The notes: a model not told the origin generated them from the letters alone. Shown: positions 1 through 6,338, counted from the stretch's first letter. The stretch is DNA of 9,064 bases from Candidatus Peribacteria bacterium (GCA_943359415.1 CALRHQ010000037.1:1-9064), one strand, 5' to 3'. Translations and numbers: made by a program.

Positions 1-341
1 CTTCACCATCGACAACATCACAAACAAACAAAGCAACATCTGCTTCTATAATTACAATAGACACTCCACCTGACCAATTAAAATCCACAACAAAAGAAGG
101 AAAATCAGTCACATATGACTTTAATCAAACAGGAAAATATAAAGTAAGGTTAACAATAAAAGACAATTCCGGTGAGTTTTCTAATAAAGATTTTTTTGTG
201 AGCGTAATGAGGATTACGGCCTATAAACAAATAGCACTTACAATTATTTCAATTTTACTTGCATTGATAATCATTTTAAAGTATATTACCGGCACGAAAA
301 ATCTAAAAGATAATCATTCACACACACAACATGAAAGCTGA
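1..341 (+). CDS. C-terminal part of a membrane-anchored protein with a PKD-like domain (5' truncated)
   Basis: The frame with codons starting at base 3 is open from the window edge to a TGA at 339-341 and gives about 112 residues. It begins with a Ser/Thr/Gln-rich linker, then a segment ending in TGKYKVRLTIKDNSGEFSNK, which has the pattern of the last strands of a PKD/Ig-like beta sandwich (aromatic, then alternating hydrophobics, then D-N-S-G). A hydrophobic helix of about 19 residues (IALTIISILLALIIILKYI, near 229-290) and a short polar, His-rich tail follow. This suggests an exported protein held by a C-terminal membrane helix with the beta domains outside. The N-terminus and signal peptide lie outside the window. 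The end overlaps the rpmE start by 11 nt in another frame, so the two may be co-transcribed. It is the only gene here that stops at TGA. The exact function cannot be told from this fragment. Confidence 0.75.
   Translation, partial: SPSTTSQTNKATSASIITIDTPPDQLKSTTKEGKSVTYDFNQTGKYKVRLTIKDNSGEFSNKDFFVSVMRITAYKQIALTIISILLALIIILKYITGTKNLKDNHSHTQHES
259..287 (+). promoter_or_regulatory. Weak candidate promoter for rpmE-aroC
   Basis: TTGCAT (259-264) and TATATT (282-287) are separated by 17 nt, which would start transcription near 294, about 37 nt before the rpmE ATG. The -35 matches consensus at only three positions and the site sits in the AT-rich membrane-helix codons of the upstream gene, so chance is a real alternative. 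Transcription from the upstream gene may be the main source. Confidence 0.25.
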
Positions 342-624
342 AATACATCCACAATACAAAACAATCACATTTAAATGCGCTTGCGGAGGAGAATTCATCG
401 CAGGTTCAACAATGGAAAAAGATGAGTTTCAAACTGAAATCTGTTCAAATTGCCATCCATTCTACACAGGTAAGCAAAAACTTATAGATACATCAGGACG
501 TGTGGATAAATTCGTAGCTAAAATGAAAAAGGCACAAGAGACCGCAGCAAAGAAAGTTAAAAAAGCAGCTAAAGGAAAAGAAGAAGATGTAACTGAAGAA
601 ACAGCAGCAGAAACAGAAGAATAA
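331..624 (+). CDS. rpmE: 50S ribosomal protein L31, zinc-binding (C+) type with charged C-terminal tail
   Basis: This 97-residue protein is a structural component of the large ribosomal subunit, located near the central protuberance and the bridge to the small subunit in known ribosomes. It starts MKAEIHPQYKTITFKCACGG, has the zinc ligands C16, C18, C38 and C41, and carries the hallmark CSNCHPFYTGKQK followed by SGRVDKF, as in bacterial L31. The family is usually about 66-75 residues long. The extra 25-30 residues here form a low-complexity tail, first Lys/Ala-rich (about 64-83) then Glu/Thr/Ala-rich (84-97). The ATG lies inside the end of the upstream gene (11-nt overlap) and no Shine-Dalgarno sequence precedes it. 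aroC follows after 19 nt, so the two are probably co-transcribed. The four cysteines suggest the zinc-loaded form. Identification is secure. Confidence 0.96.
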   Translation: MKAEIHPQYKTITFKCACGGEFIAGSTMEKDEFQTEICSNCHPFYTGKQKLIDTSGRVDKFVAKMKKAQETAAKKVKKAAKGKEEDVTEETAAETEE

Positions 625-643
625 TTTTTCATTCATATTCCAG

Positions 644-1744
644 ATGGAAAAAGATAAAAAAATTTCCGGAGATTCATACGGAAAAATTTTTGTCGTAACC
701 ACATGGGGAACATCTCACGGCCCTGAAATGGGAGCGCAAATTGAGGGATGTCCAGAAAACCTAGAGATAAGCCAAGAAGACATTCAAAAAGAGGTGGATC
801 GCAGGAAACCAAAAGATCCTAAAATTTCAACGACAAGGTTTGAAAAAGACGAAGTTTTAATACAATCAGGCCTAAAAAACTCAAAAACAGACGGAAAAAC
901 AATAACTTTAGTGGTAAAAAATGAAAATACACGACCACAAGATTACAAAAACATCACAAATTCATTCAGACCTGGGCACGCAGATATCTCATATTTTATC
1001 AAATACGGAAATAGCAAAAATAACACCATAGCTAATCAAACAGGAGGCGGAAGAGCATCGGGAAGAGAAACAGTCTCCAGAGTAATGGCAGGTGCAATAG
1101 CCAAAGCAATTTTAAAGAAAGAAAATAAAACAGAAATATTCGGACATACTCTTCAAATCGGAAAGATAAAAGCTAAAGATTTCGACAAAGATTTTATAGA
1201 AGAAAATCCGCTTCGTACTGCAGATAAATTAGCATTTTTAAAAATGATGAAGATCGTCCAAGATGCACGAAAAAATGGAGACAGCGTAGGAGGAATAATA
1301 GAAATTATTATAAAAAATCCACCAAAAGGTTTAGGAGAACCTGTTTTTGATAAATTAGATGCAGAACTTTCAAAAGCACTTATGTCTATAGGGGCAGTTA
1401 AAGGCATAGAATTCGGATCTGGCTTTGCGTCAACAAGATTATCAGGAAGCCAAAATAATGATCAAATAGAGATGAAAAATAAGGAAATTCATTTTTTATC
1501 AAACAATGCAGGCGGAATTTTGGGTGGAATTTCCACAGGTGACGATATAATAATAAGATTAGCTATAAAACCTGTAGCCTCAATAGCAAAATTACAAAAA
1601 ACAATTACAAAAGACCTCAAAAACACAGAAATTCAAGTCTTAGGCCGTCACGATTGCTGCCTCGCTCCAAGAATAATTCCAGTTGCAGAAGCCATGTGTG
1701 CAATTGTACTTACAGATATGTTGCTTAGAAAAGAAAAAGAATAA
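644..1744 (+). CDS. aroC: Chorismate synthase (divergent motifs)
   Basis: The 366-residue length fits the family. The enzyme makes chorismate from 5-enolpyruvylshikimate-3-phosphate using reduced FMN, the last shikimate-pathway step, in the cytosol. Conserved landmarks appear in order: WGTSHGPEMGAQIEGCP (21-37, H25), RPGHADISYFIKYG (109-122, H112), GGGRASGRETVSRVMAGAIAK (from 134), ISTGDDI (296-302) and RHDCCLAPRIIPVAEAM (335-351, with H336 and D337). Three positions differ from the usual form: G-T-S-H-G instead of G-E/D/S-S-H-G, R-H-D-C-C instead of R-H-D-P-C, and YGNSKNNTIANQTGGGR where most members have a shorter Y-G-x-R-D-x-R-GGGR. Both proposed active-site histidines are kept, so activity is plausible. 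The ATG is the only sensible start, giving seven residues before the conserved S-G-D-S-Y-G. No Shine-Dalgarno is visible. No other shikimate gene is in the window. Confidence 0.93.
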   Translation: MEKDKKISGDSYGKIFVVTTWGTSHGPEMGAQIEGCPENLEISQEDIQKEVDRRKPKDPKISTTRFEKDEVLIQSGLKNSKTDGKTITLVVKNENTRPQDYKNITNSFRPGHADISYFIKYGNSKNNTIANQTGGGRASGRETVSRVMAGAIAKAILKKENKTEIFGHTLQIGKIKAKDFDKDFIEENPLRTADKLAFLKMMKIVQDARKNGDSVGGIIEIIIKNPPKGLGEPVFDKLDAELSKALMSIGAVKGIEFGSGFASTRLSGSQNNDQIEMKNKEIHFLSNNAGGILGGISTGDDIIIRLAIKPVASIAKLQKTITKDLKNTEIQVLGRHDCCLAPRIIPVAEAMCAIVLTDMLLRKEKE

Positions 1745-1763
1745 ATACTTTCTTTCTCAATTC

Positions 1764-1871
1764 AAATTTTTGATGAAATTTATTCTCGAAAAGCTAAAAA
1801 TCACAAACTCGCTTCGCTCAAACAATGTGATTTTTCACGCTTTTCTTCAAATAATTTCAAAACAAAAATTT
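1764..1871. repeat. Large imperfect inverted repeat (hairpin) between aroC and the deacetylase gene
   Basis: Two arms pair across a 20-nt loop (1806-1825). From the inside out: AAAAATCACA (1796-1805) with TGTGATTTTT (1826-1835); GAAAAGC (1788-1794) with GCTTTTC (1839-1845); TGAAATT (1774-1780) with AATTTCA (1853-1859); AAATTTTTG (1764-1772) with CAAAAATTT (1863-1871). That is 33 paired bases in four blocks, with small asymmetric internal loops between them. The loop holds CTCGCTTCGCTC, which is GC-rich against AT-rich arms. The inner stem with a T run could act as a terminator for aroC, but the length and block structure look more like a palindromic interspersed element. No coding sequence is needed to explain it; the short open frame across it is only a shadow. 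The structure is read directly, the function is inferred. Confidence 0.7.
1796..1835 (+). terminator. Possible transcription terminator after aroC (inner stem of the large hairpin)
   Basis: A perfect 10-bp stem (AAAAATCACA / TGTGATTTTT) ends in five T residues and lies about 50 nt after the aroC stop. The stem is AT-rich and the loop is long (20 nt), so it would be a weak intrinsic terminator. The complementary A run means it could serve either strand. Confidence 0.3.
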
Positions 1872-1920
1872 TCAACTTCGAAATAAAGCATTCATTCCCT
1901 TTCTAATTCAGCAACATAGT

Positions 1921-1949
1921 TTGTAATTTTACCTATTTCATGGTAAAAT
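1921..1949 (+). promoter_or_regulatory. Promoter of the polysaccharide deacetylase gene, with an overlapping inverted repeat
   Basis: TTGTAA (1921-1926) and TAAAAT (1944-1949) are 17 nt apart, a reasonable sigma-70 type promoter that would start near 1956 and leave a leader of about 27 nt. A perfect 8-bp inverted repeat, ATTTTACC (1926-1933) and GGTAAAAT (1942-1949) around an 8-nt gap, covers the whole spacer and the -10. Such a placement would suit an operator for a dimeric regulator, though a simple RNA or DNA hairpin by chance in AT-rich DNA is possible. Confidence 0.5.
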
Positions 1950-1982
1950 ATTTGGATTTAAAAAATAAAAACCAAAACAAAA

Positions 1983-3428
1983 ATGAAAAACAAAATACTT
2001 GCCTTATTGGCGATTGGATTAATGAGCAGTATATTTTATTTCCAAACAAATCTTTCACAAAACTTAAAAACACAGGTTCTTATAGCAATAAATGAATCTA
2101 CAAATCCACGCACTGAAAAAATTCAAAACTATGATTACGAAATAATTTCATCAGAAAATGATACAATCAATCTAGAAGAAAATGAAGAAAAAAATCTTAC
2201 AATAATTTTTCAAAACACAGGAAAAAATTCTTGGGATCTTTCTGAAAATTCAGAAAACAAGCTTTACTTAAAATCAATTTTCCCAAACGAAACAAACAGT
2301 AATATTTACGCTTCAGAAAGCGAAAATTGGCAATCCCCTATTCTATACAAAATATCAGACAAAAACAAAAAAGAAGAAATCAACACAAATGAAACATTAA
2401 CATTTGATTTTCAAATCAAAGCTCCAAAAAACGCAGGATACTACAAAGAAAAATTTGGATTACTTATTGAAAATAAAAAATTACTAAGAACAGAAACTTT
2501 AGATTTCGATATTATTGTTGAAGGAAATTATGTAGATTCATATTCTTATGAATATACAAATCCAGCAATGAAAGACAATTATCTTCCAAACAAAGAAAAA
2601 CAAATCCAAATAACTCTAAAGAACACTGGAAAAACTCCTTGGTATAAATCAGGCGATTACAAAGCATATTTACAAGAAAATAATCAAAACACAGAAACAG
2701 AACTATCTGAATCTAAAGTAAATCCAGGCGAAGAAGGGACATTTTTCATAAATACGATAACTCCATCGGAAATAGGATCATACGAAAAAGAATTCACTTT
2801 CAAAATCAAAGATTTAATAGAATTTGATTCATCTCCTATAAGTTTTGCGATGAATATCACAAATAAAAAAGTTGCATTAACATTTGACGATGGCTACGGA
2901 GAAATTGATCCATTCATAGATACCTTAAACAAATACAATGCTCCTTCAACATTTTTCATGCTTGGAGCCGTAGCACAGCATCAACCGGAGCAAATGAAAA
3001 GAATAATTGCAGACGGACACAGATTGGCCAGCCATAGCTACAATCATCCAGATTTTCGTACACTTTCAAGAGAAGAAATAATTTGGCAAACTGAGGAAAC
3101 AAGAAATATAATGAAAAATATAACAGGAGTTGATGTATTTCCATACTTCAGATATCCATATGGAGGATTCAATGATTACACTAATAGCATAATCGAAGGA
3201 AATGGTTGGAAATGGATACATTGGACAAATGGCACAGGAGATTACCAGCATCACGAAAATAGTGCAGCCGGACGTCATCAAACATATTTTTACGCTACAT
3301 TAAACCCACCTGACACTTCAATTGTGCTTATGCATATCATAAGCAAATCTACACTTGGAGCGCTTCCAGAGGTGATAAAATGGTACAGAGATAATAATTA
3401 TGCATTCGTCACTGTTGATGAATTATAA
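1983..3428 (+). CDS. Membrane-anchored polysaccharide deacetylase with two NBR1-type Ig-like domains
   Basis: The 481-residue protein has a short basic N-terminus and hydrophobic helix (about 4-20, signal peptide or anchor), two beta-sandwich domains (about 50-180 and 182-293), then a NodB homology domain (296-481). Each beta domain has an N-T-G-K-x-x-W motif (78-84 and 214-220) followed by a proline/glycine turn and G-x-Y strand, typical of NBR1-like Ig domains. The catalytic domain carries TFDDG (D302, D303), HSYNHPD (H351, H355 as metal ligands), RYPYGG (R390) and LMH (H451), so all core carbohydrate esterase family 4 residues are present. Members remove acetyl groups from N-acetylglucosamine in peptidoglycan, chitin or other surface polymers. 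The substrate here is unknown; cell wall or a surface polysaccharide is likely, outside the membrane. The leader is A-rich with no Shine-Dalgarno. It is transcribed from its own promoter and not tightly linked to aroC. Confidence 0.9.
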   Translation: MKNKILALLAIGLMSSIFYFQTNLSQNLKTQVLIAINESTNPRTEKIQNYDYEIISSENDTINLEENEEKNLTIIFQNTGKNSWDLSENSENKLYLKSIFPNETNSNIYASESENWQSPILYKISDKNKKEEINTNETLTFDFQIKAPKNAGYYKEKFGLLIENKKLLRTETLDFDIIVEGNYVDSYSYEYTNPAMKDNYLPNKEKQIQITLKNTGKTPWYKSGDYKAYLQENNQNTETELSESKVNPGEEGTFFINTITPSEIGSYEKEFTFKIKDLIEFDSSPISFAMNITNKKVALTFDDGYGEIDPFIDTLNKYNAPSTFFMLGAVAQHQPEQMKRIIADGHRLASHSYNHPDFRTLSREEIIWQTEETRNIMKNITGVDVFPYFRYPYGGFNDYTNSIIEGNGWKWIHWTNGTGDYQHHENSAAGRHQTYFYATLNPPDTSIVLMHIISKSTLGALPEVIKWYRDNNYAFVTVDEL

Positions 3429-3443
3429 GATAGGTGTTATAAT
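3415..3443 (+). promoter_or_regulatory. Strong sigma-70 type promoter for the His-rich protein gene
   Basis: TTGATG (3415-3420, within the last codons of the deacetylase gene) and a perfect TATAAT (3438-3443) are 17 nt apart. A second TATAAT (3443-3448) overlaps it by one base. Transcription would begin near 3450-3455, leaving a leader of only about 13-18 nt with no Shine-Dalgarno. Confidence 0.65.
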
Positions 3444-3467
3444 ATAATACCGATTAATAATAAACTT

Positions 3468-4226
3468 ATGTCAGATCACGGACACGCAGCAGAGGCCCAC
3501 GGACATGATGCTCCAGCAGCAGATCACGGACACGCAGCAGAGGCCCACGGACACGATGCTCCAGCAGCAGATCATGGACATGCAGCAGAAGCCCATGGAC
3601 ATGATGCTCACGGCGGAGGTCACGCAGAATCACATGGCGGCGGTGGCAACGAGCTTCAACAAATGCGTAATAAATTAGACGCACAAAGAGCAGCAATCGA
3701 GGGAAAAATACAGGATAAGATGGGGAAAGTTCATGGATTTTTGAGATTTGGAAAAGCAGGGGCGCCAGAAAGACACAATATGTTTGTTGAACCGGTTTAT
3801 GCTGCAGGAGATATTCTAGACGCAACAGCAGGAACAGCAGGAAGAAGAGTTTGGGAAATTGCTGAAACTACAGGAGCAGCAATTGGTGCAACCCTAAAAA
3901 TGGCAATAAATCCGATTCTTCATCCATTAAGCACCATCAAACATCCATTAAAATACATGGCAAATTTTGGAAGAATATTCACAACTTCTATAGAAAATTA
4001 CGCAAATATTTTCAATGCAATTCCAAGAAGCATTCAAGAAGTTTATGAACGTGGAATCGCCCGTCCATTACAAAGAACTTTGGAAAGATTTCCAGTTATA
4101 GGCAAAGGTATTGAAAAACTAAGAAGCGGGCTTGGCTGGGTAGCTGAACAACCTCGCAGACTTTCAGAATTCCTTTCAAAACCAATTTACGCAATGGATG
4201 ACTGGATGATGCATCAACAAGCATAA
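3468..4226 (+). CDS. Unrecognised protein with histidine-rich N-terminal tandem repeats
   Basis: I do not recognise this 252-residue protein. Residues 1-60 contain 15 histidines arranged mostly as H-G-H pairs in three 16-residue repeats of DHGHAAEAHGHDAPAA, then a Gly/His-rich linker. No cysteine occurs anywhere. Such His/Asp tracts commonly bind Zn, Ni, Cu or Co, so metal storage or metal-dependent assembly is possible, but that is inference. Residues 61-90 (NELQQMRNKLDAQRAAIEGK...) look like a charged helix or short coiled coil. Residues 106-250 look helical and amphipathic, with a small-residue stretch (113-147) and basic helices (about 190-235); no clear membrane span or signal peptide is seen, although peripheral membrane contact is possible. 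The gene has its own strong promoter, which suggests an abundant product. Neighbours are a surface deacetylase and a DNA repair operon and give no clear lead. Confidence 0.85.
   Translation: MSDHGHAAEAHGHDAPAADHGHAAEAHGHDAPAADHGHAAEAHGHDAHGGGHAESHGGGGNELQQMRNKLDAQRAAIEGKIQDKMGKVHGFLRFGKAGAPERHNMFVEPVYAAGDILDATAGTAGRRVWEIAETTGAAIGATLKMAINPILHPLSTIKHPLKYMANFGRIFTTSIENYANIFNAIPRSIQEVYERGIARPLQRTLERFPVIGKGIEKLRSGLGWVAEQPRRLSEFLSKPIYAMDDWMMHQQA
3474..3617 (+). repeat. Three tandem 48-bp coding repeats
   Basis: Units at 3474-3521, 3522-3569 and 3570-3617 abut without spacers and keep the reading frame. Units 1 and 2 differ by one silent base (cat/cac), so they duplicated recently. Unit 3 differs at several silent C-to-T or G-to-A positions and diverges in its last four codons to HGGG. 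The array can expand or contract by 16 residues at a time. Confidence 0.95.
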
Positions 4227-4243
4227 TTTTTAAGTTAACAAAA

Positions 4244-4278
4244 TTGTCATAAAGAAGTAGAATACGCTTATAAAAGCG
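4244..4278 (+). promoter_or_regulatory. Candidate promoter and small hairpin before the AlkD-like gene
   Basis: TTGTCA (4244-4249) is followed at 18-19 nt spacing by TTATAA/TATAAA (4268-4274). The -10 lies inside a small inverted repeat, CGCTT (4265-4269) and AAGCG (4274-4278). Transcription would then begin around 4280, making the AlkD-like gene leaderless or nearly so (ATG at 4283). The 56-nt gap from the previous gene has room for little else. Confidence 0.4.
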
Positions 4279-4282
4279 CTCT

Positions 4283-4996
4283 ATGGACTTTTTAAAAAAC
4301 ATAAAACTGGATTTACAAAACAAAGCCGACAAAGAAAAGGCAGATTTTTTTCCAAGATTTTTTAAAACATCAAAAGGTGAATATGGAGAAAACGACAAAT
4401 TTATTGGAATAACTGTTCCTGATCAAAGGAAAATAGCAAAAGAATATTACAAGGAAATTTCGCTACAAGATACAGAAAAACTACTACAAGATCCTATACA
4501 TGAATATAGAGTTACAGCACTTTTCATAATCATCGAAAAATTTGAAAAATCAAAAAATGAAACAGAAAAAACAAACCTTATAAAACTCTACATAAAAAAT
4601 ATCAAACACGTGAACAACTGGGATTTAGTTGATCTGTCAGCCCCAAAACTGCTCGGTCCATATTTCAACAACACAGACAAAAAATATTTATACAAATATG
4701 CAAATTCAAAAAATCTTTGGGAACAACGAATATCAATACTCACAACTTTCTACTTCATCAGAAATAAAAAATACGAAGACACTCTGAAAATCGCAGAGAT
4801 ACTGTTAAATCACAAACACGACTTAATCCACAAAGCAGTCGGTTGGATGCTTCGTGAAGTTGGAAATCGCAACATAAAGACGGAATTAACATTTTTAAAA
4901 AAGCACTATACCTCAATGCCAAGAACAATGTTAAGATACGCAATAGAAAAATTCGATGAAGATTTACGACAAAAATTTTTAAAAGGAGAAATATAA
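4283..4996 (+). CDS. AlkD-like DNA alkylation repair glycosylase (HEAT-repeat type)
   Basis: The 237-residue all-helical protein matches the AlkD/DNA_alkylation family, HEAT-like repeat DNA glycosylases that remove bulky or positively charged alkylated purines such as 3-methyl- and 7-methyl-adducts without base flipping. Visible motifs are FIGITVPDQRKIAKEYY (40-56), NNWDLVD (111-117), WEQRISILTTFYFIR (146-160), LIHKAVGWMLREVGNR (181-196) and MPRTMLRYAIEKF (212-224). By motif alignment from memory with the Bacillus cereus enzyme, W113, D117, R149 and W188 fall where its DNA-contacting Trp, catalytic Asp, Arg and second Trp lie, so it should be active. It is the first gene of a run that continues with tgt after a single base, then ruvA and a peptidase. 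No Shine-Dalgarno is seen and the start may be nearly leaderless. Family assignment is firm; the exact lesion range is not known. Confidence 0.92.
   Translation: MDFLKNIKLDLQNKADKEKADFFPRFFKTSKGEYGENDKFIGITVPDQRKIAKEYYKEISLQDTEKLLQDPIHEYRVTALFIIIEKFEKSKNETEKTNLIKLYIKNIKHVNNWDLVDLSAPKLLGPYFNNTDKKYLYKYANSKNLWEQRISILTTFYFIRNKKYEDTLKIAEILLNHKHDLIHKAVGWMLREVGNRNIKTELTFLKKHYTSMPRTMLRYAIEKFDEDLRQKFLKGEI
4984..4988 (+). promoter_or_regulatory. Shine-Dalgarno site of tgt
   Basis: AGGAG lies 9 nt before the tgt ATG at 4998, inside the last codons of the AlkD-like gene. It is the only strong ribosome binding site seen for any gene in this window and supports the chosen tgt start. Confidence 0.8.
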
Positions 4997-4997
4997 A

Positions 4998-6170
4998 ATG
5001 TTCGATTTCAAAATCACACACAATCAGAAAAATAAAAAATACCGTACAGGGATTTTTTCAACTCCACATGGGGATATTGAAACTCCAGTCTTCATGCCGG
5101 TCGGAACAAAAGCGAGCGTAAAAACACTTTCTCCAGATGATTTAAACGACATCGAAGCACAAATAATTCTTTCAAATACATATCATTTATTTTTAAGACC
5201 TGGAGAAGCAGTTATTAAAAAAATGGGAGGACTGCATAAATGGATGAACTTCAACAAGCCGATTCTCACGGACTCAGGGGGGTTTCAAGTTTTTTCGCTC
5301 GCTGAAGAAAAAGGTTTCACAAAAAATAAAGATTTCAAAACTCAAGTAAAAATCACAGAAGAAGGCGTAAAATTCAAATCGTTCATAGACGGACAAACAC
5401 ACTTTCTCACTCCAGAAAAAGTAATACAAATCGAACATGACATTGGTGCAGACATAATAATGGCCTTCGATGAATGTGCTTCAGCACAGAAAACAAAAAA
5501 ATATTATGAAGAATCTATGTTACGAACACATAGATGGCTTGAAAGATGTATTTTAGAACACAACAAACTTTCGAAAAAATCATCGAAAAAATTGCTACCA
5601 CAAGCCTTATTCGGAATCGTTCAAGGAGGACTTTTTAAAGATTTACGAATAAAATCAGCAAAATTTGTAAATTCACAAAACCTTCCAGGAAACGCAATCG
5701 GCGGACTTTCGGTAGGAGAAAGTAGAGAAAAAATGCATGAAATGATTGAAACCGTAATCCCCTATTTGGACAACAACAGGCCACGATATTTGATGGGAGT
5801 CGGTACACCGGAAGACCTCTTTGAATGCGTAGAAAGAGGCATAGACATGTTCGACTGCGTACATCCTACACGAATGGCCAGACATGGCTCATTTTGGAAT
5901 CTGGAAGGTCGCCACAGCATCAAAAAAAGCGAATATAAATTAGACTCCTCCCCTCTTCAAAAAACTTGTAAATGCTACACATGCAAAAACTTTTCAAGAA
6001 GTTATTTGAGACATTTGATTTTTGAAAATGAAATTTTGGGACTTCGCCTGATGACTATTCACAACTTACATTTCCTGTTAGAATTGATGCAGAAAACAAG
6101 AAACTCAATCAAAAAAAATAAGTTTGAAAGTTTCAAAAAAACATTCCTAAAAAAATTTCAAAAGAAATAA
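4998..6170 (+). CDS. tgt: tRNA-guanine transglycosylase (queuosine biosynthesis)
   Basis: The 390-residue length is normal for the bacterial enzyme, which swaps guanine-34 of tRNAs for Asp, Asn, His and Tyr with the queuosine precursor preQ1. The sequence shows LTDSGGFQVFSL (D92, general acid/base region), AFDECAS (D158, C160), GIVQGG, GGLSVGES and DMFDCVHPTRMARHG, whose D286 corresponds to the nucleophilic aspartate (D280 in Zymomonas mobilis by motif). A zinc site is visible near the C-terminus as CKCYTC followed by a His in SYLRHLIF. C160 and the Val in GGLSVGE match bacterial preQ1-specific enzymes rather than the eukaryotic queuine type. The end is Lys-rich. The start follows the AlkD-like stop by one nucleotide and has a strong Shine-Dalgarno. 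Pairing with ruvA recalls the ruvAB-queA-tgt grouping of many bacteria; queA is not in the window. Confidence 0.97.
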   Translation: MFDFKITHNQKNKKYRTGIFSTPHGDIETPVFMPVGTKASVKTLSPDDLNDIEAQIILSNTYHLFLRPGEAVIKKMGGLHKWMNFNKPILTDSGGFQVFSLAEEKGFTKNKDFKTQVKITEEGVKFKSFIDGQTHFLTPEKVIQIEHDIGADIIMAFDECASAQKTKKYYEESMLRTHRWLERCILEHNKLSKKSSKKLLPQALFGIVQGGLFKDLRIKSAKFVNSQNLPGNAIGGLSVGESREKMHEMIETVIPYLDNNRPRYLMGVGTPEDLFECVERGIDMFDCVHPTRMARHGSFWNLEGRHSIKKSEYKLDSSPLQKTCKCYTCKNFSRSYLRHLIFENEILGLRLMTIHNLHFLLELMQKTRNSIKKNKFESFKKTFLKKFQKK

Positions 6171-6174
6171 TCAA

Positions 6175-6327
6175 ATGAACAAATTTGAACATTTCGAAAA
6201 AATAGTAGAGAAAAAGTATAGTCAAAAAGACAGCATGAAAAAGCCAAAAATGAAAGTTTCAGGCCGAAGCGTTTTCGCACTTCAAAGACTTATGACACGT
6301 CCAATAAAAATGAAAAAGAAAAGATAA
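6175..6327 (+). CDS. Small basic protein between tgt and ruvA (50 aa, unrecognised)
   Basis: An ATG at 6175, four nucleotides after the tgt stop, opens a 50-codon frame ending TAA at 6325-6327, eleven nucleotides before ruvA. The protein is MNKFEHFEKIVEKKYSQKDS for residues 1-20, then a Lys-rich middle, a segment KVSGRSVFALQRLMTRP (27-43) and a basic end KMKKKR. It has 17 Lys/Arg against 4 Asp/Glu and no Cys or His-rich motif, so RNA or DNA binding is possible but unproven. The exact fill of an otherwise empty 168-nt gap in a packed operon, the start spacing and the preserved frame favour a real gene. No strong Shine-Dalgarno is seen; reinitiation after tgt would explain translation. I cannot name a family. 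Confidence 0.65.
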   Translation: MNKFEHFEKIVEKKYSQKDSMKKPKMKVSGRSVFALQRLMTRPIKMKKKR

Positions 6328-6338
6328 CCAACAAAGAA

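Noticed and set aside
1683..1886. Short + strand frame (67 aa) from the end of aroC across the large hairpin
   Set aside because: It begins inside aroC in another frame and its codons are made by the inverted repeat; no gene-like features.
1745..1982. tRNA or structured RNA gene in the gap after aroC
   Set aside because: No CCA end, no T-loop or D-loop motifs; the inverted repeat and promoter account for the visible structure.
3474..3617. Tandem repeats as a CRISPR array
   Set aside because: The 48-bp units abut with no spacers and encode in-frame peptide repeats.
3466..3825. Long minus-strand open frame (119 aa) over the His-rich repeats
   Set aside because: It is the antisense shadow of the 48-bp repeats; its Leu/Arg/His repeats mirror the coding strand and there is no promoter or start signal.
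4226..4260. Terminator after the His-rich gene
   Set aside because: Only short AT palindromes such as GTTAAC and ACAAAATTGT are present, without a GC stem or T tract.
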